A stretch of 64,000 bases of DNA. It comes from Bradyrhizobium erythrophlei. Its GTDB lineage: Bacteria; Pseudomonadota; Alphaproteobacteria; Rhizobiales; Xanthobacteraceae. The stretch's first letter is position 1. Every line of letters begins with the position of its first letter. Under the pieces are notes generated by a model that worked only from the letters and a program-made list of their open reading frames with translations, was not told the origin of the DNA and did not search any database. Location of the stretch: contig FSRD01000001.1 of the NCBI GenBank assembly GCA_900129675.1, forward strand, positions 3,213,501 through 3,277,500, read 5' to 3'. Positions 52,561-61,816 of this stretch are shown in pieces. The position numbers and the translations under genes were made by a program.

Positions 52561-52847
52561 CAGGTCGATCTCCAAGTTTTTTTCAGTGAAGTTGTTTTTC
52601 AGTGAAGTGTTTTTTTCTGGTGCTCGTCCCAGGTTTTTTTACGGCGCGCTTCAACGGAACCGGTACGCCCTCGGTTCCACAGCCTGGATCAGTTATCCGT
52701 GAGCAGCGCGTGTACGGCACGAGCGGGCAATCCTGCTCATTTCGATCGCAATCGCCGTTCGGACGCTTGCGATTGCGGTCGCCGGGTTCCCGTCGCATGA
52801 TCAATGCGTGGGCGACGGCTGCAGTGCCGGCAACAGGGAGTGGAACG

Positions 52848-54503
52848 ATGGCCAAGGGCTCCGACCTATTGGTGGCGGCGCTGGAGAACGAAGGTGTCGA
52901 CCGCATCTTCGCGCTGCCCGGCGAGGAAAACCTCGACGTTCTGGAATCCCTGCGCCATTCGAAGATCAAACTCGTGCTGACCCGGCACGAGCAGGCCGCG
53001 GCCTTTATGGCTGCGACCCACGGCCGGCTGACCGGGCATCCCGGCGTCTGCCTGTCGACGCTGGGACCCGGCGCGCTGAATTTCACCACCGCCGCGGCCT
53101 ATGCCCATCTCGGCGCCATGCCGATGCTGATGCTCACCGGCCAGAAGGCAATCAAGAGCGCGCGGCAGGCCCGGTTCCAGATCGTGGACATCGTCGGCGC
53201 GATGCGCCCGCTGACCAAGATGACGCGGCAGATCGTTTCCGCCGCCTCGATCCCGGCGATGGTGCGCGACGCCTTCCGCGTCGCCGTCGAGGAACGGCCG
53301 GGTCCGGTGCATCTCGAATTGCCCGAGGACATCGCCGCCGAGCAGGCCGACGCCCCCCTGATGTTGCCGCATCCGGTCGACCGGCCGGTGGCGTCCGCCG
53401 CCGCGATCGATCGAACGGTCGCGATGATCCTGGAGGCAAAACGTCCGCTGATCATGATCGGCGCCGCGGGCAACCGGCCGCGCCTCGTCGACGCGCTGTC
53501 CGATTTCGTGCGCCGCACCGGCATCCCCTTCTTCAACACCCAGATGGGCAAGGGTGCGGTGACCGGCGGCTCGAATTTGTATCTCGGCACGGCCGCGCTG
53601 TCGGAGCGCGACTATGTCCATGACGCGATAGACCGCGCCGATCTGATCATCGCCATCGGCCACGACACCGTCGAGAAGCCGCCGTTCCTGATGGGCAAGG
53701 CCGCCGGCGGCCCCAAGGTGATCCATGTCGGATTCGTGTCGGCCAATGTGGAGGAGGTGTTTTATCCCGACGCCGAGCTGATCGGCGACATCGGCGCGTC
53801 CGTCGCAGCACTTGCCGGACGGCTGGAGGGCAAGCTGTCGTCCGATCCGGGCATGACGGAGCTTCGCAAAAACATTCTTGCCCACATCAACGAGCGTGCC
53901 GAGGACGAGCGCTTCCCGATCGTTCCGCAGCGCCTGGTGCACGACGTCCGCGCGGTGATGCCGGAGGATGGCATCGTTTGCCTCGACAACGGCATGTACA
54001 AGATCTGGTTCGCGCGCAACTACCGCACCCATGTCGCCAACACCCTGCTGCTCGACAACGCGCTCGCCACCATGGGCGCGGGATTGCCATCGGCGATCTC
54101 GGCAAAGCTGCTCAACCCGCATCGCCGCGTGATGGCGCTGTGCGGCGACGGCGGCTTCATGATGAACAGCCAGGAGCTCGAGACCGCGGTGCGGCTGAAG
54201 CTCGATCTGGTGGTCGTGATCGTCGAGGATTTTGCCTATGGCATGATCCGCTGGAAGCAGGCGGTCGATCACTTCACCGATTTCGGCATGACTTTTGGCA
54301 ATCCGGATTTCGTCACTTATGCCGAGTCCTATGGCGGCCACGGTCATCGCGAGGCCTCCGCCGCCGACCTGGTGCCGACGCTGGAAGCCGCATTCGCGGC
54401 CGGCGGCGTCCACATCGTCGCGGTGCCGATCGACTACAGCGAGAACACGCGCGTGCTGGTGGACGAGCTGGGCGGGCGGGTTGGCAATGTGGACGCCGGG
54501 TGA
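52848..54503 (+). CDS. Acetolactate synthase-like ThDP enzyme (AlsS/IlvB family)
   Basis: 551 residues. ThDP-site Glu 48 in LVLTRHEQAAAFMAATHGRLTG, the central domain (~190-330, LIMIGAAGNRPRL), and ThDP motif GDGGFMMNSQELETAVR (about 430) are present. The GPGALNFTTAAAYAHLGAMPMLMLTGQ run is typical of acetolactate synthases. The regulatory small subunit is absent, so it may be a catabolic or oxo-acid enzyme. ATG 52848 follows AGGGAG by 7 bases; longer upstream frames are rejected. Confidence 0.88.
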   Translation: MAKGSDLLVAALENEGVDRIFALPGEENLDVLESLRHSKIKLVLTRHEQAAAFMAATHGRLTGHPGVCLSTLGPGALNFTTAAAYAHLGAMPMLMLTGQKAIKSARQARFQIVDIVGAMRPLTKMTRQIVSAASIPAMVRDAFRVAVEERPGPVHLELPEDIAAEQADAPLMLPHPVDRPVASAAAIDRTVAMILEAKRPLIMIGAAGNRPRLVDALSDFVRRTGIPFFNTQMGKGAVTGGSNLYLGTAALSERDYVHDAIDRADLIIAIGHDTVEKPPFLMGKAAGGPKVIHVGFVSANVEEVFYPDAELIGDIGASVAALAGRLEGKLSSDPGMTELRKNILAHINERAEDERFPIVPQRLVHDVRAVMPEDGIVCLDNGMYKIWFARNYRTHVANTLLLDNALATMGAGLPSAISAKLLNPHRRVMALCGDGGFMMNSQELETAVRLKLDLVVVIVEDFAYGMIRWKQAVDHFTDFGMTFGNPDFVTYAESYGGHGHREASAADLVPTLEAAFAAGGVHIVAVPIDYSENTRVLVDELGGRVGNVDAG

Positions 54504-54567
54504 GAGCCTGATGAAAGGCGACCGGCGTTTTCAGGTCCCGCCAACAACTTGAAAATGATTCACTCTC

Positions 54568-54716
54568 CGTCATGGCCGGGCTTCGACCCGGCCATCCACG
54601 TCTTTTTTGCGGAGGGATCGGCAGGAAGTGGATGCCCGGCAGCCAAGGCTTCGACGGGCTTCGGTCCCAGTCCGCCGAAGCTTTAGCGAAGGAGGGCACG
54701 AGGCCCGGGCATGACG
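54568..54716. repeat. REP-like palindrome
   Basis: CGTCATGGCCGGGCTTCGAC at the left, GGCCCGGGCATGACG at the right, with inner GGATGCCCGG and CTTCGACGGGCTTCGG. It lies in the gap 54504-55006, in which only a possible 34-codon gene is seen. Confidence 0.75.
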
Positions 54717-54821
54717 GGAGTCTGAGGTGGAACCGGCGGCCGTTGTCGGCGTTGTCGTTGCGGGCGGGTCTCGTGGAGAAGCGCCATGCACCGGCGATCA
54801 GCAACGGGACGGACCGACACG

Positions 54822-54926
54822 ATGCGCGGGCCCGGAGACGATGAAGCCCTTTACGCCATCGGCTGGACCCTCGGCAGCCTGGCATCGCTGGGTACGATCA
54901 TCGCGGTCCGGATGTTCGGGATGTGA
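54822..54926 (+). CDS. Possible 34-residue membrane peptide
   Basis: ATG 54822 to TGA 54926 reads MRGPGDDEALYAIGWTLGSL ASLGTIIAVRMFGM: an acidic head and one membrane helix. There is no good ribosome site, so this is only a candidate. Confidence 0.3.
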   Translation: MRGPGDDEALYAIGWTLGSLASLGTIIAVRMFGM

Positions 54927-55006
54927 GGCGTCGGCGTCGTATCGATGATCGACATAGGGGATCGAACCGTGGTGATACCCAACCCTCGAGAAACAAGGTG
55001 GATGCA

Positions 55007-55261
55007 ATGACCTTCGGATATCTCCAGCCGTTTTCCTTCCAGATCGGTCCTCGAACTGGCCCCACCATTTCCCACATCCGCCATGGCGTGACGGAGATAA
55101 CCCTGAGCGACGGCCGATCGGTTCGCGCCACGTTGCACGTCAGGTCCGTCACAGCCGACCCGAAAAAGCCGGGTAAACTCGATGTGTCTTACAATGTGGT
55201 CGCCGAAGTCATCAACACGCCGGACGTTCCAATTCTTGATGTGCACGAAACGATTCAGTGA
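55007..55261 (+). CDS. Small protein, unknown
   Basis: 84 residues beginning MTFGYLQPFSFQIGPRTGPT and containing ISHIRHGVTEITLSDGRSVRATLHVRSVTADP, which looks like a small beta-rich fold. AAGGTGG precedes the ATG. No family is recognised. It lies at the edge of the A/T-richer patch with the large membrane gene. Confidence 0.6.
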   Translation: MTFGYLQPFSFQIGPRTGPTISHIRHGVTEITLSDGRSVRATLHVRSVTADPKKPGKLDVSYNVVAEVINTPDVPILDVHETIQ

Positions 55262-55387
55262 TGGCCGGATAATTTTATGTGAGAATGTACAGGTGAATCG
55301 CGGTGGTCAGAGTCGACGCGATGGTCGGGGCTGATGATGGTCTCTGCTCCGGGGCGGCCAGACGATCCATCGGAGCGGAATTTCGAG

Positions 55388-57871
55388 TTAAAAGAGATCG
55401 GACGATACCGGCTCTCCGGCCGTATCCGGCGAAAGAATATCCGCTATCTCCGTGAGGAGCGTGCGTACTTTCGTGGGCTCAATCTGATTCATGGCGTGCC
55501 GGACGCGGTTCGTCTCAAACTCTCTACGGCGTAGGGATGTGGCCGTCCGACGAAGGTCGTGCGCAGCTCGATCACGGATTTCCTGTTTGGGCGCGCCTTC
55601 GCCACTCAATCTCTTGGCGGTCTCGGCTTTGAGCCACGGGGTTAGCGGCAAATCCTCCTTCCACAAAACAAAAGTCACCAACGCGATCATGGCTTGTCCA
55701 AGAGTGCCCCAACCCGTCTCATGACGACCGGCTTTGAAGGCCCAACCGATCAGCAGATCGCGCGTGCTTTTCAAAACGAGGGGACTATCGATGGCGTCGC
55801 GGGCGGCTTCAAACAGCAACTCGATCATTGAGAAGCTCTCAACGAATTGAGTCGACTCTTTATCCTCTGGGATCCACGAAATTACCGAAATCAGCCAATT
55901 CGCATTCTTCTCAAGTTCGTCTCGCATATGGTCGTCGACAATCGGCGCTCGCGCGAGGGCGGTGAGCAGCTTGGTGACATGTGCGATCCAATGAAGACTA
56001 TCGAAGGTGAAGTGGGATTTCTTTGCGATAGCGAGTAAAAGCAACGTCTTCTCGGTGCGATATAGTTCTTCAGACCAGGTCTGGATATTACTTAAGACGC
56101 CTTTGGCGGCTTCGTCGTTCTCCTTGGTATCGATAAGCGCGTTACATAGTTCGGTGAGCTTATCGCCGAGTGTTCGCGTTTTAGTGAGCGAGTAGTATGG
56201 CGAGAGGTAGTTGCTGTGAACGCGATCAAGCGGCGCGTCTGGAACGGTTGTCAGAAAAATTTTGACAACGAACTCGACCGAGTCGCGAAGCTGCTTTGCG
56301 GCGAAATCAATGTCATGTGTTTGGGTCCGAAGTAGGTCAAAAGTCAGCTGCGCCAACTGTTCGATGCCGGTCATTACGAGAACCCGGTCGGCAGGCTTAA
56401 CGACGCCTGCGATAGAAAAAGCGGTAATCTTCTCTACGAGAATTGTAATGTCGTTCGGTTGGCCAACGGTCAGAAAAAGACCCGCCGAAGCGCCCATGAG
56501 GCGGATTCCTTCCATAACCACATCAGGCAAATTGCGCGGGAGAACACGCTCGACCGCGCCTGTCAGGTAACTTGCCGCTAGTTGGGCATGCTCTTTTGTA
56601 CCTGTATGGCGAACCGCATAGTCGATCTCCACGTAGGTTTGCACGAGTTTCGCTATCGCTATCAAAATCTGCCGTATAGCATCTTCTTCACCGCGCGCAG
56701 TCGAAATTTGTTCAAACCGCCGCAGATGCTCAAGCGTCGAGTTGATGAACCCGTCGGATGACTCGGGAATATCGAAGATCGGGTTGGATGCAAAAAATGT
56801 TCTTCCTTTCGCAGCCACATAACTCGCGTTGATGAGGACCACGGCTTGCAGAGCTCCACCGGAAACTTCAAAGTCGCCTTGTTCGGAGTAGCGGCGTGCG
56901 AATGAGATCGCATGCGAAACGGCGCGGCGCGCTACACTTGTCCATATGGGATTGGCTCGAAAAAAGGCCATGCGGGCCAAATCGTGTTTGGAATGACGAT
57001 CGTGGTTCGCTTCATCTGCGGCAGGGACGTTGAGCAACGGCGCCATGCGTTGTGATCGCCGCGCCCACTGGCGTAAATCCTTTTGTGCGGTCGCCACAAT
57101 TAGACGGAGTTGAACAACCGGGTTGATAAGATCGAGTGCACGCTGGTATCCATAGAAAAAAAGGATCAAAATTAGAAGGGTCGCCCAGGTCGCCCCAATC
57201 GAAGCAAGAGCCGACCAGCTAGCGTCTGGTACAAGGGAAAGGGCGGACACGCCGATCGCCAACAGGAATGTTGCGGCAAAGGTTCCGAGTAGTCTGAAAT
57301 CTGAACTGAGCTTTCGGAATAGACCGTGTGGCATGCGAGCAAAGTTAAGTTGCACCGCGATCATAACGACGGAAAAGCCGATAGCAGTAGCGCCTACTAG
57401 CGCCCCACCAGTGGTGGCGAGCAGGTTGCGTAGAAGGGTGAACCGTTCCGGATTGAAATAAGCTTCGACGGCTGTTTGAAAAACATGCGCAAGGACGAAC
57501 CCGACAATGATGAAAGCAGCTAACGTGGCTCCGACAGCTACGCGACCAAGCGTCGCTAGACCAGTTTCCAGTCGGTAGCGGATGAGGATCATGCGTCGAT
57601 AGATCAGGGCCAAGCGCCTCGGTCCCGCTTTCAAACCGCGTTTCGTTAGGGCAATAACCGCCGGTCCGACCGCGCGAAGCGCGCGCCCGGCGCGGATCGT
57701 CTTTCGGCTCACGCGTCGATAAATCGGGGCCAAACGCCTCGACTGTGATTTCAAGCCAAGTTTCGCTAGACCAAAGGCGCCCGCGCCGATCGCGCGAAGT
57801 GCGCGCGCGGCTCGGATCGTCTGCTGGAGAGCGATCGCGAGAGCTGCTGATAGGAACGATCTCAAGATCAA
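55388..57871 (-). CDS. Large membrane protein of unknown family with N-terminal tandem duplication
   Basis: 827 residues. Residues ~15-95 contain a ~40-residue unit twice: TIRAARALRAIGAGAFGLAKLGLKSQSRRLAPIYRR, then TIRAGRALRAVGPAVIALTKRGLKAGPRRLALIYRR. About four membrane helices follow (~107-130 GRVAVGATLAAFIIVGFVLAHVF, ~149-169, ~193-212 and ~217-240). The remaining ~590 residues are soluble, helical and include cysteine-poor, Leu-rich stretches (LTELCNALIDTKENDEAAKG). The base composition is visibly A/T-richer than in neighbours. The topology is loosely like DUF2254 proteins, which I cannot confirm. No function assigned. Confidence 0.78.
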   Translation of the reverse strand: MILRSFLSAALAIALQQTIRAARALRAIGAGAFGLAKLGLKSQSRRLAPIYRRVSRKTIRAGRALRAVGPAVIALTKRGLKAGPRRLALIYRRMILIRYRLETGLATLGRVAVGATLAAFIIVGFVLAHVFQTAVEAYFNPERFTLLRNLLATTGGALVGATAIGFSVVMIAVQLNFARMPHGLFRKLSSDFRLLGTFAATFLLAIGVSALSLVPDASWSALASIGATWATLLILILFFYGYQRALDLINPVVQLRLIVATAQKDLRQWARRSQRMAPLLNVPAADEANHDRHSKHDLARMAFFRANPIWTSVARRAVSHAISFARRYSEQGDFEVSGGALQAVVLINASYVAAKGRTFFASNPIFDIPESSDGFINSTLEHLRRFEQISTARGEEDAIRQILIAIAKLVQTYVEIDYAVRHTGTKEHAQLAASYLTGAVERVLPRNLPDVVMEGIRLMGASAGLFLTVGQPNDITILVEKITAFSIAGVVKPADRVLVMTGIEQLAQLTFDLLRTQTHDIDFAAKQLRDSVEFVVKIFLTTVPDAPLDRVHSNYLSPYYSLTKTRTLGDKLTELCNALIDTKENDEAAKGVLSNIQTWSEELYRTEKTLLLLAIAKKSHFTFDSLHWIAHVTKLLTALARAPIVDDHMRDELEKNANWLISVISWIPEDKESTQFVESFSMIELLFEAARDAIDSPLVLKSTRDLLIGWAFKAGRHETGWGTLGQAMIALVTFVLWKEDLPLTPWLKAETAKRLSGEGAPKQEIRDRAAHDLRRTATSLRRREFETNRVRHAMNQIEPTKVRTLLTEIADILSPDTAGEPVSSDLF
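57593..57832 (-). repeat. Tandem 120-bp duplication inside the 827-aa gene
   Basis: GCGTCGAT starts at 57593 and again at 57713. The blocks ATAGATCAGGGCCAAGCGCC / ATAAATCGGGGCCAAACGCC and GCGCGGATCGTC / GGCTCGGATCGTC are shared. Period 120 bases = 40 codons, in frame. Confidence 0.85.
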
Positions 57872-58043
57872 AATCTCCTGCTAAAAGGCCGCGCGACTCA
57901 GGCAAACGATACAACTATTCGAGGTCGGGGATCGAAACAGGCTGGCACCGAGCCGTCGGTGAAACAGCATCCTAGAGCGGTCGCGGCGGGTCAGGCGCTG
58001 TGCATGCGTGGGAAAGATGCTCTACGTTCGGGGTCTGCCGGCG

Positions 58044-58274
58044 CTACCTCTGCAGCACCCGCTTGCCGCCGGTCAGGAGCAACCCGAGCCTGCGTCCGAT
58101 CAATAATCCCGCTACCAGCAGCACGCACCACACCGGAAAGAAAAACAGCGTGAGGATTCCGGCGTCCTCGGGCTCTTTCTGCAGCAGCCATTTGACGACG
58201 CCAACCGGTGCGAACAAGCCGACCGCGCCACCGGTCAGGCTGGTGACGAGGATGACGAGTTTTTGCAGGCGCAT
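58044..58274 (-). CDS. Small two-helix membrane protein, unknown
   Basis: 76 residues with two likely spans (LVILVTSLTGGAVGLFAPVGVV and LTLFFFPVWCVLLVAGLLIG) and a basic C-terminus (RRLGLLLTGGKRVLQR). It starts 6 bases after the DUF4118-like gene on the same strand, so they are probably cotranscribed. Function unknown. Confidence 0.75.
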   Translation of the reverse strand: MRLQKLVILVTSLTGGAVGLFAPVGVVKWLLQKEPEDAGILTLFFFPVWCVLLVAGLLIGRRLGLLLTGGKRVLQR

Positions 58275-58280
58275 CGGCGG

Positions 58281-58691
58281 CTAGTTCGGCAAGCGTCCGG
58301 TGAGGTCCGACTCGCCAGGGAATTTCATCCGGATCGCCAGCGCTTCCCGGTACAGATGTGAAAAGCAGATCAGCAATGAACTGCACAACACGAAGATCGC
58401 AAAACTGTCGTAGTCTGCGGGGGTGAGCGGATTGAATTCGAAGATTGGCGGCATGAACGCCCACCACACGATCGGGATCGCGAGAACGGCGGCAAAGATG
58501 CCGGCCGGAGCGCCGCCCAACAGGCTGGCCATCAGGATCGCGGGAAAGAACGCGGCGAAGCGCAGCGTAGCGCCGAAAGAGGCCAACACCTCCTGCATGG
58601 TCGCGGCAAAAACCACGGCCAAAAATGCAGCCATGAAGGCGGAGAGCGACCACGGTTTTAGCTTGAGGATGTAATCAGCCCTGTTACGCAT
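58281..58691 (-). CDS. DUF4118-like membrane protein
   Basis: 136 residues: FMAAFLAVVFAATMQEVLASFGATLRFAAFFPAILMASLLGG, then AGIFAAVLAIPIVWWAFMPP and SFAIFVLCSSLLICFSHLY. This four-helix pattern is the sensor module found in KdpD-like kinases, here without a kinase. It may be a sensing fragment or a fold used alone. Starts an operon with the 76-residue gene. Confidence 0.75.
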   Translation of the reverse strand: MRNRADYILKLKPWSLSAFMAAFLAVVFAATMQEVLASFGATLRFAAFFPAILMASLLGGAPAGIFAAVLAIPIVWWAFMPPIFEFNPLTPADYDSFAIFVLCSSLLICFSHLYREALAIRMKFPGESDLTGRLPN

Positions 58692-58854
58692 CGAACGCTC
58701 CTGAAATCCAACGCTTAAAACTCAAGGGTATCGGAGGCGGAACACAAATAAAAGCCCGGTAAAAGCCCGGATCGGCGCGACGGCGGGGCCGGTTTCCGGG
58801 AATTGGCCGGCGCTGAGGCCTGCGCGCGCAGGGCGATTTCGTAAGCCGATTCAA

Positions 58855-59420
58855 CGTGATTTGCCCTGTCCAGACCTTCCTACGAAAATATTCCTCTTCC
58901 CGCTTCCCCCAAATCACCGGTAGAAACCCCGCCGTCTCATCCCTCACGAGGGGGCGTATCCGGATCGTCAGACACGTTGGGATGAGATGCGGTGGACGCG
59001 GCAGCGTCGGGCGCGCTTTGGATTCGCAGGGTGGGCTTCGGCTCGTGAGCGATTGACGACGCGCTAGACGAACGATGTTGCGGCGTACGGCAAAACCGTG
59101 TGGTCCTGGCACCCGTTGCTGGTGTCAAGTTGGCGGAGGTTTTTCGGGCCCAACCGGGCCTGACAAAACCTTCAATCCGCCGATGACGGTGACAAGACGA
59201 ATTCGTCGCCGAGGAGAGCACGGCATAAGCCGTAAAGCCATTGCGCAGGGACGCCGGGATGCTCCGACTGTACCTGTATGCTCGTGTGCGCTTGCTATTG
59301 TTTTTTTTGCACGCGAGACCGCGGGTGCAGCAAGCACCCGGCGTTCCCTGCGCCCTCTTTTCTTTGGGCGAAACGATTTGCAAGGCCCGGGCCAAACGCG
59401 CCGCGGGAAGGCGAAGGTGT
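58855..59420. repeat. Long dispersed repeat, copy B (partner at 850-1470)
   Basis: Same order of conserved blocks as copy A: GATGCGGTGGACGCG, TACGGCAAAACCGTGTGGTC, GGTGACAAGACGAATTCGTC, CACGGCATAAGCCGTAAAGC, GCGGGTGCAGCAAGCACCCG. Hairpins GGGTGC/GCACCC and ACGGC/GCCGT are kept. No gene is supported in 58692-59716, so this region is non-coding. Confidence 0.8.
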
Positions 59421-59560
59421 TTGCGAGCGAAGCGAAGCAATCCATTCTTCCTTTGCGCGGTGACATGGATTGCTTCGCTTCGCTCGCAATGACGGGGCTG
59501 GCGGTTGATGCTTGAACCGAGAGGCCGCGGCGTAATGGATCCCCCGCATGCGCGGGGGAT
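59421..59560. repeat. REP-like palindrome and hairpin next to the long repeat
   Basis: TTGCGAGCGAAGCGAAGCAA TCC... and ATGGATTGCTTCGCTTCGCT CGCAATGACG are inverted arms (59421-59493). A perfect ATCCCCCGCATGCGCGGGGGAT hairpin lies at 59539-59560. Confidence 0.75.
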
Positions 59561-59716
59561 GACGGCTCTGTTGTCATTGCGAGGAGCGAAGCGACGAATT
59601 GGTCGCGGGGCGAGATGAGGCATGCGGTCGCCCGGCATACGGAACCTGCTGCGGTCAATTCCTCGCCGCATTTATTGAGGTAAATGAACCGTGGCAGGGC
59701 AACACAGGACGACGAC

Positions 59717-60124
59717 ATGGAGTTTCTCATCCTTGCTGTCATCATCGGCATGAGCTTTGGCTTGGGGTATGGCGCGCGCGAACTCGTTTCCCGCCAACGC
59801 CGTCACAGGCGCAAGCACAGCCGCCGGGACTGGCCCGTCGAGGCGGTCCCTCGTCCGAACCCAGAGCTGCAAAATCCAGAACCGGATCGGCGGCCTGTCG
59901 AACCGGCAGGGGAGTTTGCCATCGATCTCGATCGCCTGCAGATCGCAGCGAACGACGATCGTGCCGGCCGCGAGCAACGATCGCAGGACGAACGGCGTGT
60001 CGATCCGGGAATCCGGCGAGACGAGCTTGATGTCGCCGCGCGGGATTTACTGGCCGAACTCAACCGGCTCTCATCTCACGAAGGCGCGTCGCCTGGTCCG
60101 GCCAATTTCCAGCGGTTGGGTTAA
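59717..60124 (+). CDS. Single-span membrane protein with charged tail, unknown
   Basis: 135 residues from ATG 59717 (AGGA just upstream); an ATG at 59684 gives an alternative start. A membrane helix (MEFLILAVIIGMSFGLGYGA) precedes a basic linker (RQRRHRRKHSRRDW) and a polar, charged tail ending AELNRLSSHEGASPGPANFQRLG. Function unknown. Confidence 0.65.
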   Translation: MEFLILAVIIGMSFGLGYGARELVSRQRRHRRKHSRRDWPVEAVPRPNPELQNPEPDRRPVEPAGEFAIDLDRLQIAANDDRAGREQRSQDERRVDPGIRRDELDVAARDLLAELNRLSSHEGASPGPANFQRLG

Positions 60125-60190
60125 AGCCGGGATCGCGCTTTGCGCTCTGTCCGTGAATGTCTCTGCCGGGCCTGGCGGCAAAATCAAATA

Positions 60191-60265
60191 TGGTGGACGC
60201 ACAAGGGATCGAACCTTGGACCTCTCCCGTGTGAAGGGAACGCTCTCCCGCTGAGCTATGCGTCC
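60191..60265 (-). tRNA. tRNA-Val (CAC)
   Basis: The minus strand folds as a cloverleaf: acceptor GGACGCA / TGCGTCC, D arm GCTCAGCGGGAGAGC, anticodon arm TTCCC-TTCACAC-GGGAG with anticodon CAC, T arm with the TTCGATC loop, and an encoded CCA end (60191-60193). It lies between a small membrane gene and the coiled-coil protein gene. No integrase is near. Confidence 0.95.
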
Positions 60266-60391
60266 GGGATTTTTGGCGCGCGACCAGAGGCCTTAAAGCG
60301 GCACCGGGTCGCAAAGATGCCTCGTCAGAGCCCGCGATTTACGAAGTGCGGACCCATAGTGTCAAGCGATCAGTCGAAACCTGGAAGAGAA

Positions 60392-61675
60392 TCACGCCCC
60401 CTGCTGGCGGGCGCGGGACGCATGCGACTGCAGCGCCCGGATCCGTTCGGCCAGCGTGCCGCCGCCTTCGGGGATGGCGGCTGGCGCCGCGGCGCCATTG
60501 GCCGGTTTGGACGGGGTTTTGGGCGCCGCCGGTTCCGCGGCCAGCATGGCCTCGATCGCCGAATTCGGCCCCTCGAGCTGCATCGCAAGTTTTGCGACTT
60601 CGGCGGCGATGTCGTTGATACGCTCGCGCAGCAGCGCGTTTTCCATCCGCTCGGTCGCCCAGGAACTCTCGGCCTGCTGCTGGATCGCGTTGATGTCACG
60701 CTGCAATTTGGCGCGTTCGTCGCGCGCGACGCGGAGTTGCTCCTCGACCGCGGCCTTCTCGGTGCGCAGCTTTTCGATCGCGGGCGAATTGCCGCCGCCG
60801 CTCAGGGCGGCGATCTCGACGCGCAATTCCTTGGCGGCGCGGCCGGCGGCCTCGTTGGCCTGCTTGAGCTGGTTGTTTTCATATTCGCGTTCGGCGAGCA
60901 GCTTGCCTTGCGTCGCCAGCCGGCCTTCGAGATCGTTGACGCGGTTGCCGAGCATCTCGGCTTCCTTGACCTGGACGATCAATTGGCGGTCCAGATCGGT
61001 GACGCGCTGGCTCAAATTCTCGACCCGGCTGCGCGCCTCGTTGAGTTCACGCGTCGCGTTTTCGGATTCGGTCCGCTCCTGTGCGAGGCGGGCCTGGGTT
61101 GCCGCGAATTCCTTTTCGGCGTCGCCGACGCGGCCCTTCAATTCCTCGATCTGCGTGCGCACCGCGATCAGTTCGACCTGGCGGCTGTCCGCCATCAACG
61201 ATCGGTCGGACAATTCGTGATTGATCTTGGCCAGCTCGCCTTGCTTGTCGGTCAGCGCGTGTTCGGCATTGCGCAGCATGTCGGTCTTGGCGGCGAATTC
61301 CTCTTCGGTCGCGCGCAACTGCTCCTTGACCGCCTTCTCGCGGGCTTCGAGCGAAAAGATCGTGGCGTTCTTCTCGCCAAGCTCGATCTTCATGCGGTTG
61401 ATCGCGTCGGATTTCTTGCCGAGTTCGGCAAGCTGGCTGGTGGTCTTGTTCTTGAGCTGGTCGACGCTCATCTCGAGCCGCCGCGCCGACATCGCGAATT
61501 CCGCGCGCAACTGGTCCTTGTCGGCCTGGATTTCGGCCATCGACAGCGGGGTGGCGGCCTCGAGACGCCGGGTCGTCAGCCGGACCGCGCGGTTATGCAC
61601 CAGCGGCACGATCATCAGACCGAACAGCATCGAGACCAGAAAACCGATCGCCAGATACATGATCGGTTCGATCAT
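60392..61675 (-). CDS. Single-span membrane protein with long coiled coil
   Basis: 427 residues. A membrane helix (MYLAIGFLVSMLFGLMIVPLV) at the N-terminus is followed by some 300 residues of heptad-rich coiled coil (KTDMLRNAEHALTDKQGELAKI..., QRVTDLDRQLIVQVKEAEML...), and a short Ala/Pro-rich tail. The architecture fits a membrane-anchored scaffold or cell-division/envelope protein (inference). No enzyme motif is seen. Confidence 0.85.
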   Translation of the reverse strand: MIEPIMYLAIGFLVSMLFGLMIVPLVHNRAVRLTTRRLEAATPLSMAEIQADKDQLRAEFAMSARRLEMSVDQLKNKTTSQLAELGKKSDAINRMKIELGEKNATIFSLEAREKAVKEQLRATEEEFAAKTDMLRNAEHALTDKQGELAKINHELSDRSLMADSRQVELIAVRTQIEELKGRVGDAEKEFAATQARLAQERTESENATRELNEARSRVENLSQRVTDLDRQLIVQVKEAEMLGNRVNDLEGRLATQGKLLAEREYENNQLKQANEAAGRAAKELRVEIAALSGGGNSPAIEKLRTEKAAVEEQLRVARDERAKLQRDINAIQQQAESSWATERMENALLRERINDIAAEVAKLAMQLEGPNSAIEAMLAAEPAAPKTPSKPANGAAAPAAIPEGGGTLAERIRALQSHASRARQQGA

Positions 61676-61816
61676 GGATGGTTACTCCCCGCGGCAATAG
61701 ACAAATCGTTAATCACAATGCCATGGCGGACCGGCAAAAGGCCAGCCCAATGCCGCGTTAACGTGAATCGTCAACCGGAGGCGTTGCCGTTCCGGACGTT
61801 GCCCCGAAAGAGGACG

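Noticed and set aside
55334..55534. 66-codon plus-strand frame
   Set aside because: Antisense to the end of the 827-aa gene, with no ribosome site or family match.
4718..59560. CRISPR-like array from the repeated palindromes
   Set aside because: The repeats are scattered singly, are palindromic along their whole length, and have no regular spacers or cas genes.
60191..60265. Integration site at tRNA-Val
   Set aside because: No integrase or direct repeat of the tRNA 3' end is seen nearby.
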